Shown: piece after piece, positions 1-6,719 of the stretch
Layout of the letters: each line of letters starts with the position of its first letter
How positions within the stretch are numbered: the stretch's first letter is position 1
Origin: an uncultured Oscillospiraceae bacterium
Lineage (GTDB): Bacteria; Bacillota; Clostridia; Oscillospirales; Oscillospiraceae
NCBI GenBank assembly: GCA_947624465.1
Contig: CANQKJ010000077.1
Span: 1 to 9,011 of the forward strand
Reading direction: 5' to 3'
Length of the DNA stretch: 9,011 nucleotides
Notes under the pieces: model-generated
What the model was told of the DNA's origin: nothing
Databases searched by the model: none
Seen by the model: only the letters and a program-made list of their open reading frames with translations
Made by a program: the position numbers and the translations under genes

Positions 1-961
1 CCGCGTCCCGCAGGGAGTCGCTGTCCACATGGGTGTAGATCTGGGTGGTGTTCAGATGCTCGTGGCCCAGCACCTCCTGGAGGGTGCGGACGTCCACGCC
101 GTTTTGGAGCATCAGAGTGGCCGCCGTGTGCCGCAGCTTGTGGGCGGAGTATTTGGAGCTGTCCAGTCCGGCGGCGGTGAAGCGCTGCTTGAGCATATAG
201 TGGACGCCGGCCTTGGTGACACGGGTGTGTTTGCGGGTGATGAACAGGGCGTATTTGTCCGCCGCGCCCGACTTGTCCCGCACCGCCAGCCAGTCCTCAA
301 TGGCGGCCTGACAGGCCACGTTCAGGAAGATGACGCGCTCCTTGTTGCCCTTGCCCAGCACCCGCAGCCGGTCGCCCCGAATGTCGGTGAGGTTCAGCCC
401 GACCAGCTCGGAAATACGGATGCCGCAGTTCAGGAACAGGGTGATGATGCAGAAATCCCGCTCCGCGTTGTCCCCGTCGATGGACTCCAGCAGTTGGACG
501 GACTCGTCCAGAGTCAGATACCGCGGCAGCGTCTGCCTCTGTTTGGGAGAATCCAGTTCTTGGATGGGATTTTCCTCTAAAAGCTTGGCTTTTGTTACCA
601 AATATTTGTAAAATGACCGGATCGTGGCCACTTTTCGGGCCCTGGAGGACGCCATCAGCCCATAGCCCTTGTCCGGGGCCTTGGCGTTTTTCTGCCGGTC
701 GCGGCTCAAAAAGCTGAGGTAGGCGTAAATATCGGCCAGGGTGACCGATTTGACCAGATCGATATCGAGGTCGTCGATGGAGACCTCGTCCAGCGGCGTG
801 GAGCGCGGCACACGGCCTTTTTCGATCTTGATGTAGCGGAAGAAATTGCGCAGGTCCAAATAGTATTCGTCGACCGTCTTGCGGGAGTGGCCCTGAATGG
901 TCTCATGGTAAGCGAGAAAGTCACGAAGGATGGGCGACGCGTCGGTGCGGTAATCGCTCAT
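1..961 (-). CDS. xerC: Tyrosine recombinase, XerC/XerD family (3' end cut by window edge)
   Basis: This is a site-specific recombinase of the phage-integrase family, the type that resolves chromosome dimers at dif. The 320 codons visible run off the left edge without a stop. The N-terminal SAM-like core-binding domain covers about residues 8-125, and the catalytic domain starts near 145. The full catalytic set is visible: R182 (in GIRISEL), K204 (GKGNKER), H274 and R277 (HKLRH), H300 (LGHEHL) and the nucleophile Y309 (IYTHV). The N-terminal domain carries extra residues near 45-75 and 86-103 compared with the roughly 300-aa E. coli proteins, which I recall as usual in clostridial Xer proteins. 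The ATG at 961 is the only sensible start, because an in-frame TAA lies 8 codons upstream. It has no good Shine-Dalgarno, and a 4-codon mini-ORF (977-963) ends one base before it. XerC versus XerD cannot be decided here, and an integrase of another role is less likely given the housekeeping neighbours. Confidence 0.9.
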   Translation of the reverse strand, partial: MSDYRTDASPILRDFLAYHETIQGHSRKTVDEYYLDLRNFFRYIKIEKGRVPRSTPLDEVSIDDLDIDLVKSVTLADIYAYLSFLSRDRQKNAKAPDKGYGLMASSRARKVATIRSFYKYLVTKAKLLEENPIQELDSPKQRQTLPRYLTLDESVQLLESIDGDNAERDFCIITLFLNCGIRISELVGLNLTDIRGDRLRVLGKGNKERVIFLNVACQAAIEDWLAVRDKSGAADKYALFITRKHTRVTKAGVHYMLKQRFTAAGLDSSKYSAHKLRHTAATLMLQNGVDVRTLQEVLGHEHLNTTQIYTHVDSDSLRDA

Positions 962-1095
962 GTCAAACGGAGAACATAGTTAAGAGGAAGTTGGACAGAC
1001 TATGTGGCGGCACAGATGATAAAAAGGAACAGAGCCGCCGGAGAGGCCCAGATGAAGCCCGGACTGTGGGAAATCCTTAAAAACGGCCAGAGCGC

Positions 1096-1124
1096 CATAT
1101 ATAGGCGTTTCCCCCTCCTCTCAA
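1096..1124 (-). promoter_or_regulatory. Weak candidate sigmaA promoter for the recombinase gene
   Basis: On the minus strand, TTGAGA (1124-1119) is followed after 17 bp by TATATG (1101-1096), or after 15 bp by TATATA. The -35 box matches consensus at 5 of 6 bases and the -10 box at 4 of 6. An A/T-rich perfect inverted repeat abuts and slightly overlaps the -35 box on its upstream side and could act as an UP element or an operator. The leader to the recombinase ATG would be about 130 nt. This is the best candidate in the interval but not a strong one. Confidence 0.3.
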
Positions 1125-1152
1125 CTCAACAAAATTTTTATTTTGTTGAGTT
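1123..1152. repeat. Perfect inverted repeat, 13-bp arms with TTTT centre
   Basis: The arms AACTCAACAAAAT (1123-1135) and ATTTTGTTGAGTT (1140-1152) are perfectly complementary and separated by TTTT. It sits between two divergent genes, 71 bp upstream of the small ORF and 162 bp upstream of the recombinase start. Neither strand has a T-tract after the stem, and the stem is mostly A/T, so an intrinsic terminator is unlikely. A dimeric regulator's operator, or an RNA hairpin in one of the two leaders, fits better. I cannot assign it to a known regulator. Confidence 0.6.
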
Positions 1153-1168
1153 CGATGTGTCTCCGCCC

Positions 1169-1178
1169 TCACCTCCTT
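1169..1178 (+). promoter_or_regulatory. Copy of the 16S rRNA anti-Shine-Dalgarno sequence (perfect SD on the minus strand)
   Basis: TCACCTCCTT equals the 3' end of bacterial 16S rRNA. Read on the minus strand it is a perfect AAGGAGGTGA ribosome site, but no start codon follows it at a usable distance. On the plus strand it lies in the likely leader of the small ORF, 45 bases before its ATG. There it could pair, with one bulged base, with that gene's GGAGTGA ribosome site. Whether it has any function is unknown. Confidence 0.25.
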
Positions 1179-1223
1179 CCTTTTGCGGCCTTTTCGAAAT
1201 CTACTGAATCGGAGTGATATCCT

Positions 1224-1430
1224 ATGAGCCTCATTCCATGCACCCAGAGCTGCCGCTATCAGCGGGACGGCCTGTGTACCCTTGACCAGGCCGCCGCGCC
1301 GGTGAGCCAGACCGTACCCAACGACGCGTGTCTCAACTACACGCCCCGGCTGTCGCCCCAGGAACTTTTGGACCTAAACCAGCAGCGCGGCCATGGCCTC
1401 CCGGATATTGCGCACCTGAATGAGCTGTAA
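1224..1430 (+). CDS. Small cysteine-motif protein, function unknown
   Basis: This is a 68-aa protein with cysteines at 6, 10, 18 and 36 (C-x3-C-x7-C-x17-C). The N-terminal part, SLIPCTQSC...DGLCTLD, looks like a small metal- or cofactor-binding motif. I recall short clostridial proteins with the same CTQ-C-x(n)-C-TLD opening; databases sometimes label them hydroxymyristoyl-ACP dehydratase, which this length and sequence do not support. The start is supported by GGAG at 1211-1214, 9 bases before the ATG. It is the only plus-strand gene in the window. Its last 57 bases overlap the 3' end of radA on the other strand, so the C-terminal 19 residues lie over radA's end and may be less conserved. 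The four cysteines could bind zinc or an Fe-S cluster, but this is inference. Confidence 0.7.
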   Translation: MSLIPCTQSCRYQRDGLCTLDQAAAPVSQTVPNDACLNYTPRLSPQELLDLNQQRGHGLPDIAHLNEL

Positions 1431-2741
1431 GCCGTCCGGCGGGGCCAGTCTGCCGCTGCCCCGGGCGGGCACCAGGCATTTGGTGAAGCCCAGCCGGCGC
1501 ACCTCGCTGAGCCGCTGATTGATGGCGTGGACCGCCCGCAGCTCCCCGGTGAGCCCCACCTCCCCGATGGCCGCAAGGTCGAAGGGCACGGGCTTGTCCC
1601 TGAAGCTGGAGGCCAGCGCCACGATGAGGGCCAGATCGGCGGCGGGCTCGTCCAGCGTCAGTCCGCCGATGACATTGACATAAAAATCACAATTCGAGAC
1701 GTTCAGCCCGCCGCGCTTTTCCAGCACCGCCAGCATCATCATGGCCCGATTGTAGTCAAATCCGTTGGTGGAGCGCCGTGAATTGCCATAGGCCGACGGC
1801 GACAGCAGCGCCTGGACCTCCGCCAGCACCGGCCGCGCCCCCTCCATCACGCAGGTGACGCAGGAGCCGGGCATATTCTCCGGCCGGCCGGACAGCAGCG
1901 CCTCCGAGGGGTTAGGCACCTCCACGAGCCCCTTGTCCCCCATCTCGAACACGCCGATCTCATTGGTGGCGCCAAAGCGATTTTTGGCCGCCCGCAAAAT
2001 GCGGTAGGAGTTGTGCTCCTCCCCCTCGAACAACAGCACACAGTCCACCATGTGTTCCAGCACCTTGGGCCCAGCCAGGGACCCCTCTTTGTTGATGTGG
2101 CCCACCACGAACACCGTCACGCCCATGCCTTTGGCCAGGTGCATCAGCGCCATGGTACACTCCTTCACCTGGGCCACGCTGCCGGGAGACGACGTGGAGT
2201 CCCCGTTGTAGATGGTCTGGATGGAGTCCACGATGAGGATGTCCGGCTTCTGCTCCTCCACGGCGGCCACGATGTCGTCCAGTTCGGTCTCGGCGTACAG
2301 GTAGAGGCCCTGGTCCCGGATGCCCAGCCGCTGGGCCCGCAGCTTGATCTGTCGCTCCGACTCCTCACCGGATACATATAAAACATCGGCAAAACGGCAC
2401 AAATTGTCGCAAATCTGCAACATCAGCGTAGATTTGCCGATGCCGGGGGCGCCGCCTACCAGCACCAGGGAGCCCTTCACCGCGCCGCCGCCCAGCACCC
2501 GGTCCAGTTCAGCCATGCCGGTGTCGAACCGCAGCTCGCCTGCGGCCTCCACCTCCGCGATGGGCCTGGGCCGGCGGAGGGTCATTCCGGCGCCCGCGGC
2601 GGCCGAGGGCTTCTTTTTCACCTCCGCGGCGGGCCGCTCCACAATGGTGTTCCACGCCCCGCAGGCGGAGCATTTCCCCTGCCACTTAGGGGTCTCATTG
2701 CCGCACTCGGTGCAGTAAAACAGGGTTTTGGCCTTTGCCAT
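1374..2741 (-). CDS. radA: DNA repair protein RadA
   Basis: RadA (Sms) is a hexameric, RecA-like ATPase that drives branch migration of recombination intermediates and helps in DNA repair and natural transformation. At 455 aa it is full length. The N-terminal C4 zinc finger uses C10, C13, C24 and C27 (CTECG...CSACG). The ATPase core has Walker A GAPGIGKST (97-105, K103) and Walker B ILIVDS (168-173). The RadA-specific KNRFG motif is at 253-257. The Lon-protease-like C-terminal domain runs from about 290 to 455 and contains the GEVGLTGELR stretch. The ATG at 2741 follows the cwlD-like stop by 6 bases, and its AGGAG ribosome site lies inside the end of that gene, which suggests translational coupling. 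It ends TAG at 1374, overlapping the small convergent ORF by 57 bp, and no terminator is visible between the two. Confidence 0.97.
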   Translation of the reverse strand: MAKAKTLFYCTECGNETPKWQGKCSACGAWNTIVERPAAEVKKKPSAAAGAGMTLRRPRPIAEVEAAGELRFDTGMAELDRVLGGGAVKGSLVLVGGAPGIGKSTLMLQICDNLCRFADVLYVSGEESERQIKLRAQRLGIRDQGLYLYAETELDDIVAAVEEQKPDILIVDSIQTIYNGDSTSSPGSVAQVKECTMALMHLAKGMGVTVFVVGHINKEGSLAGPKVLEHMVDCVLLFEGEEHNSYRILRAAKNRFGATNEIGVFEMGDKGLVEVPNPSEALLSGRPENMPGSCVTCVMEGARPVLAEVQALLSPSAYGNSRRSTNGFDYNRAMMMLAVLEKRGGLNVSNCDFYVNVIGGLTLDEPAADLALIVALASSFRDKPVPFDLAAIGEVGLTGELRAVHAINQRLSEVRRLGFTKCLVPARGSGRLAPPDGLQLIQVRNIREAMAALLV

Positions 2742-2747
2742 GGGCCG

Positions 2748-3476
2748 TCATTCTCCTTCCCACACAGCGGGTATCCTCTGTAACTCGGTAAAATACGCCC
2801 CGGCCAGGGCCACGGCGATCTTCCGCTGATAGACATCGGCGGCCAGCAGGGACGCCTCCTCCCCGTTACTCAGAAAGCCGCACTCCACCAGGATGGCCGG
2901 GCAGTCGATATGGCTGAACAGGTAGACGCTGTCCGGCACCGGTTTTGCCTTCCGTTCGTTGGAGGGATCCAGCGCCTTGCGGAGGAGCTTCTGGGTCTCC
3001 TCCCCCCACTGGCGGCTGATATCCCCGGGAGTGTAGAATACCTGAGCGCCGGAATATCTGGGGTCTGTAAAGTAATTTTGGTGTACGCTGATTAGCAGGG
3101 CGTTGTCGATGCTGTTGATCAGCGCCACGCGGTTTTTCAGGTCGGAGACCTTCTTCTCATGGATGGTATTCGCCGTGCTGTCGTGGATGGAAACATCCTC
3201 CTCGCGGGTCAAGACCGGGCGGACGCCCAAGAAGGCGGCCAGCGCCTCCGTCTTTTTCACCACGGCCAGATTGATCCCGCTCTCCAGCTGTCCCCCAGCG
3301 GAGCTGGCCCCGCCGTCCTCCCCGCCGTGTCCCGCGTCCAGGACCAGCGTCCAGCGGCTGGCAGGGTCATCAAATACCGGCGCGGCGGCCGGGATGGAAC
3401 CGCTCAGCGTCCACGTCCAGACGCCCAACCCGGCAAGACACAGGCACAGCGTCAGCAGCAGCAGATCACGTTTCAA
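2748..3476 (-). CDS. cwlD: N-acetylmuramoyl-L-alanine amidase, CwlD-like
   Basis: This is a zinc amidase of the Amidase_3 family, which cleaves the bond between muramic acid and L-alanine in peptidoglycan. From the TTG start it is 242 aa, close to B. subtilis CwlD (about 237), which makes the muramic delta-lactam of spore cortex. An N-terminal membrane or signal segment covers about residues 4-24. Zinc ligands are visible as H50 (LDAGHGG), E65 (GGQLES) and H132 (ISVHQN), and the catalytic glutamate is E198 (LVECGFLSN). The DLKNRVALIN, YSGAQVFY and VYLF segments are CwlD-like. An in-frame GTG at 3500 would add 8 residues but has no ribosome site. The TTG at 3476 has a GGGGGA site 6 bases upstream, so I chose TTG. 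It is the third gene of the trmK cluster. A sporulation role is inferred from family resemblance. Confidence 0.88.
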   Translation of the reverse strand: MKRDLLLLTLCLCLAGLGVWTWTLSGSIPAAAPVFDDPASRWTLVLDAGHGGEDGGASSAGGQLESGINLAVVKKTEALAAFLGVRPVLTREEDVSIHDSTANTIHEKKVSDLKNRVALINSIDNALLISVHQNYFTDPRYSGAQVFYTPGDISRQWGEETQKLLRKALDPSNERKAKPVPDSVYLFSHIDCPAILVECGFLSNGEEASLLAADVYQRKIAVALAGAYFTELQRIPAVWEGE

Positions 3477-3529
3477 GGCAAGTCCCCCTCTCCCCTCCAC
3501 TCTATGAGGGGCGGGGGGCCTTCATGCCA

Positions 3530-4321
3530 TCACAGGTAGGAGAAAACCTCGTGGTGGCGCTGTGAGATCACCACCGACACCTGGGGGAACCGTCTGCTCA
3601 GCCAGTCCCGGAGCACCGGGCATACCACGTTCTCCGTGGGGAAATGCCCCGCGTCGATGAGGTTCAGTTCCAGGGCTTTGGCCTCCAGGAACTCATGGTA
3701 TTTCACGTCGGAGGTGACAAATGTGTCGCACCCCTGGTCGATGGCGTCCGCCATGAACCCGGCGCAGGCGCCGCCGCCCACGGCCACCCGGTGGACGCGC
3801 TTTCCTCCGTCCACCAGCCGCACACCGTTGGCTCCCAGCAGCTCCTTCACCGCCAGAGCAAAGTCGTACAGGGGCTGTTCCGGCACGAAGCCGATGCGGC
3901 CGATGCCGCAGGGCCTCCCCTGATCGTCCACGCCGGTCTGCTTCAGCTGACCGACATCGGACAGGCCCAGCCGGAGGGCCAGCGCGTCGTTGACGCCGTC
4001 CTCCACCGCGTCCAGGTTGGTGTGGGCGCAGATGGCGGCGACGCGGTTCTCCGCCAGGGCCAGCACGGTCCGCCCGGTGACGGTCTGGTCTGTGACCGAT
4101 TTGACGCCCCCGAAGATCACCGGGTGGTGGGCCACGATGAGCTGCGCCCCCTGCATGACCGCCTCCCGGACCACTCCGTCGGTAATGTCCAAGGCCACCA
4201 GGATCTTGGAGACCCCGGCGTCCGCCCGGCCCACCAGGAAACCGGCGTTGTCAAAGTCCTCCTGAAGCTCAAAAGGGGCCTTTTTCTGCAAATACGAGTA
4301 TACCTCGCCCACGGTGGTCAT
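3530..4321 (-). CDS. Nif3-like dinuclear metal centre protein (YqfO/YbgI family)
   Basis: This 263-aa protein belongs to the NIF3/DUF34 family, hexameric proteins with a two-metal centre. They are often annotated GTP cyclohydrolase I type 2 homolog, but the physiological reaction is not firmly established. Metal ligands are visible as H65 and H66 (VAHHPVIF), D104 (HTNLDAVEDG), and H226 with E230 (GHFPTEN). The middle region, about 125-225, contains RIGF and VAVGGGA, but at this length it does not leave room for the large inserted domain of the 370-aa YqfO type. The ATG at 4321 overlaps the trmK stop as ATGA, so translation is coupled. Reading the frame further upstream only translates trmK in another frame. 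The trmK-nif3 pairing is very common in Firmicutes and supports both calls. Confidence 0.93.
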   Translation of the reverse strand: MTTVGEVYSYLQKKAPFELQEDFDNAGFLVGRADAGVSKILVALDITDGVVREAVMQGAQLIVAHHPVIFGGVKSVTDQTVTGRTVLALAENRVAAICAHTNLDAVEDGVNDALALRLGLSDVGQLKQTGVDDQGRPCGIGRIGFVPEQPLYDFALAVKELLGANGVRLVDGGKRVHRVAVGGGACAGFMADAIDQGCDTFVTSDVKYHEFLEAKALELNLIDAGHFPTENVVCPVLRDWLSRRFPQVSVVISQRHHEVFSYL

Positions 4322-4995
4322 GGCAATTCCTCCCTCATGGCTTTGAGTCCGGCGGCCGCTTCCTCCAACCGGGCGATGGCCGCCTCGTCGGGCCGCTGGG
4401 CCGCCCGGTGGCCCTCCAAGGCCCGGCCGACCTTTGTCAGGATATGCTCCAGGTACTCCCCGCGCAGGGGATCGCCGCTCTGTCTTCCCCCCCACAGCTC
4501 TGCCGTGGTGAGAGGGGGCATCTCCCCTCCCCGTACAGTCCAAATACTGTAAAGCCTGTCCCCTTCACGGGCGATGGACTCGCCCTCGATGACGTAGCCG
4601 TGCTGTTGGAGCCACAGCCGCAGCTCCGGGAGAGAGGTCATGGGCTGGAGAACCAGGGTCTTGCCCTCCTTTGTCCAGGGCGCGGCGGCCAGGATGGCGG
4701 CGATGGTCTCCCCTCCCATCCCGGCGATGGACACCGTGTCCACCTCCTCAGGCCGGACGGCGGCAAGCCCGTCGCACAGGCGGAAATCCATCCGCTCGGA
4801 CACGCCGTAGAACCGGGCGTTCTCCCTGGCGCTGTCCAGGGGCCCCTGCCGCAGGTCGGAGGCGATGGCCCGCCGGACGCGCCAGTTCAGCAGCAGCCAG
4901 ACCGGCAGATAGCCGTGGTCGGCGCCCACGTCGACCAGCCGCGCGCCATCGGGCACCCGGTCGGCCACCGCTTTCAGTCTTGGGGTCAGTTCCAT
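4318..4995 (-). CDS. trmK: tRNA (adenine(22)-N1)-methyltransferase TrmK
   Basis: TrmK uses S-adenosylmethionine to methylate N1 of adenine 22 in the D-loop region of tRNAs. The protein is 225 aa, normal for the family. The Rossmann-fold SAM site shows as VDVGADHGYLP (21-31), with the acidic end of strand 2 near SDLRQGPL (46-53). The family motif IAGMGGETI is at 90-98 and QPMTSLPELR at 117-126. The C-terminal part from about 175 is helical and rich in Glu and Ala, as in TrmK. The ATG at 4995 has GGAGGGG about 5-7 bases upstream. It overlaps the next gene by 4 bp. There is no clear promoter of its own: the DUF1858 terminator lies only 23 bp upstream, so it may be expressed by read-through from that gene. 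Confidence 0.94.
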   Translation of the reverse strand: MELTPRLKAVADRVPDGARLVDVGADHGYLPVWLLLNWRVRRAIASDLRQGPLDSARENARFYGVSERMDFRLCDGLAAVRPEEVDTVSIAGMGGETIAAILAAAPWTKEGKTLVLQPMTSLPELRLWLQQHGYVIEGESIAREGDRLYSIWTVRGGEMPPLTTAELWGGRQSGDPLRGEYLEHILTKVGRALEGHRAAQRPDEAAIARLEEAAAGLKAMREELP

Positions 4996-5018
4996 GGGAT
5001 CCCCTCCAGAGGATAAAG

Positions 5019-5048
5019 GAAAAGAGCGGAGGAAGTTCCGCTCTTTTC
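5019..5048 (-). terminator. Intrinsic terminator after the DUF1858 gene
   Basis: A perfect 12-bp stem (GAAAAGAGCGGA at 5019-5030 with TCCGCTCTTTTC at 5037-5048) encloses a 6-nt loop. On the minus strand the stem ends in TTTTC followed by CTTTATCC, an interrupted U-tract. It begins 12 bp after the DUF1858 stop and ends 23 bp before the trmK start, so it should separate or attenuate the two. Confidence 0.8.
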
Positions 5049-5060
5049 AAGGATGGCGAT

Positions 5061-5258
5061 TCAGGCGATATCAGCGTTCAGCTTGGCCAGCAGGGCGTCT
5101 ACATCCACGCCGTGGACCTGGCAGGCCTCCTCCACCGTCTCGCCGCGGGAGGCGGGACAGCCCAGGCAGTGCATACCGATGGACAGGAAGATGGGAGCGG
5201 TCTGCGGGGCGATGTCCAAAATATCACCGATCACAGTATCTTTCGTGATTTGAGCCAT
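5061..5258 (-). CDS. DUF1858-domain CxxC protein (redox disulfide type)
   Basis: This is a 65-aa, single-domain cytoplasmic protein. It matches the DUF1858 / hybrid-cluster-protein-associated redox disulfide family: ITKDTVIGDIL near the N-terminus (residues 4-14), a GMHCLGCPAS loop with C31 and C34 as a CxxC pair, and the ETVEEACQVHG helix (40-50). Members are thought to have a redox or disulfide role and are common in anaerobes, but no reaction is established. The ATG at 5258 follows a near-perfect AAGGAGGT ribosome site 8 bases upstream. The gene has its own sigmaA promoter and terminator, so it is a separate and probably well-expressed unit. No hybrid-cluster protein gene lies in the window. 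The family call is from recall of the motif and the size. Confidence 0.9.
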   Translation of the reverse strand: MAQITKDTVIGDILDIAPQTAPIFLSIGMHCLGCPASRGETVEEACQVHGVDVDALLAKLNADIA

Positions 5259-5294
5259 TTGGGTAGACCTCCTTACATTTTTGGGACATCCATT

Positions 5295-5323
5295 AGTATA
5301 CCCAAGTGTCCGCCATTTTGCAA
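5295..5323 (-). promoter_or_regulatory. SigmaA-type promoter for the DUF1858 gene
   Basis: On the minus strand, TTGCAA (5323-5318) is separated by exactly 17 bp from TATACT (5300-5295). The boxes match consensus at 4 of 6 and 5 of 6 bases. Transcription should start near 5288, giving a leader of about 30 nt that contains the strong ribosome site. The -35 box lies inside a 17-nt motif repeated upstream of the aminotransferase. Confidence 0.75.
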
Positions 5324-5331
5324 GGGGTTTT
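5315..5331 (+). repeat. 17-nt motif, copy 1
   Basis: ATTTTGCAAGGGGTTTT matches the minus-strand sequence at 6667-6651 in 16 of 17 bases. The two copies are in inverted orientation and flank the aminotransferase gene. This copy covers the -35 box of the DUF1858 promoter. It could be a shared regulator site or a chance match in A/T-rich spacers. Confidence 0.3.
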
Positions 5332-5345
5332 CCCGCTTTTTCGCC

Positions 5346-6536
<1,191 letters not shown>

Positions 6537-6581
6537 AGTGATCCCTCCAAAAGCAATAAAGCAGTAAAACCGTTCTTGCAC

Positions 6582-6610
6582 ATTATATGATTTGTCTTGC
6601 AGAAAGGCAA
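6582..6610 (-). promoter_or_regulatory. SigmaA-type promoter for the aminotransferase
   Basis: On the minus strand, TTGCCT (6610-6605) is followed after exactly 17 bp by a perfect TATAAT (6587-6582). The start point would be near 6575, giving a leader of about 40 nt to the GTG start at 6536. This promoter also argues against the longer aminotransferase reading frame that begins upstream of it. Confidence 0.8.
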
Positions 6611-6633
6611 GGACTTTTTCCTGGAAATCAAAA

Positions 6634-6668
6634 GATTTGCAGTTTTGAATAAAACGCCTTGCAAAATC
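6634..6668 (-). terminator. Possible A/T-rich terminator hairpin downstream of the coaX-like operon
   Basis: On the minus strand, GATTTTGCA (6668-6660) can pair with TGCAAATC (6641-6634) with one bulge. Inside, GTTTT (6655-6651) pairs with AAAAC (6646-6642) around a 4-nt loop. TTTTGATTT follows at once, which resembles a U-rich tail. The stem is weak, so this is tentative. It lies between the coaX-like stop and the aminotransferase promoter, where an operon end is expected. Confidence 0.3.
6651..6667 (-). repeat. 17-nt motif, copy 2
   Basis: Read on the minus strand this is ATTTTGCAAGGCGTTTT, 16 of 17 bases identical to the plus-strand copy at 5315-5331. It lies about 40 bp upstream of the aminotransferase -35 box and also forms one side of the possible A/T-rich hairpin. 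Confidence 0.3.
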
Positions 6669-6679
6669 GACAGTTTTTT

Positions 6680-6704
6680 GCCCCGCCTGCACAGCAGGCG
6701 GGGC
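6680..6704 (-). terminator. Strong GC hairpin just after the coaX-like stop codon
   Basis: GCCCCGCCTGC (6680-6690) and GCAGGCGGGGC (6694-6704) form a perfect 11-bp stem with a 3-nt loop, 15 bp past the coaX-like TAG. Its position suggests an operon-end hairpin. However, on the minus strand it is followed by AAAAAAC rather than a T-tract, and on the plus strand only by GTTTCGG. It may act as an mRNA 3'-end barrier or a factor-aided terminator, not a standard intrinsic one. Confidence 0.5.
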
Positions 6705-6719
6705 GTTTCGGCCGCTTCC

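Noticed and set aside
1..961. The recombinase as evidence of a mobile element or integron
   Set aside because: No attachment-site duplication, excisionase, phage or transposon gene is nearby, and the flanking genes are housekeeping.
1123..1152. The palindrome as an intrinsic terminator
   Set aside because: The stem is mostly A/T and no T-tract follows it on either strand.
1004..1207. 67-codon plus-strand frame in the spacer before the small cysteine ORF
   Set aside because: It reads through the perfect inverted repeat and the C/T-rich leader, has no good ribosome site and no recognisable composition or motif.
962..1223. A dif site beside the Xer recombinase gene
   Set aside because: I looked for a 28-bp sequence like Firmicutes dif (two 11-bp arms with a 6-bp centre) and found none; the 13-bp palindrome has a different sequence and layout.
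4322..4543. 74-residue N-terminal extension of the Nif3-like protein
   Set aside because: It is the trmK sequence read in another frame. The internal ATG at 4321 with its ATGA overlap matches the known family start.
6537..6692. 52-residue N-terminal extension of the aminotransferase
   Set aside because: It translates the TTGCCT-N17-TATAAT promoter and the leader. The GTG at 6536 has a good ribosome site and gives normal family length.
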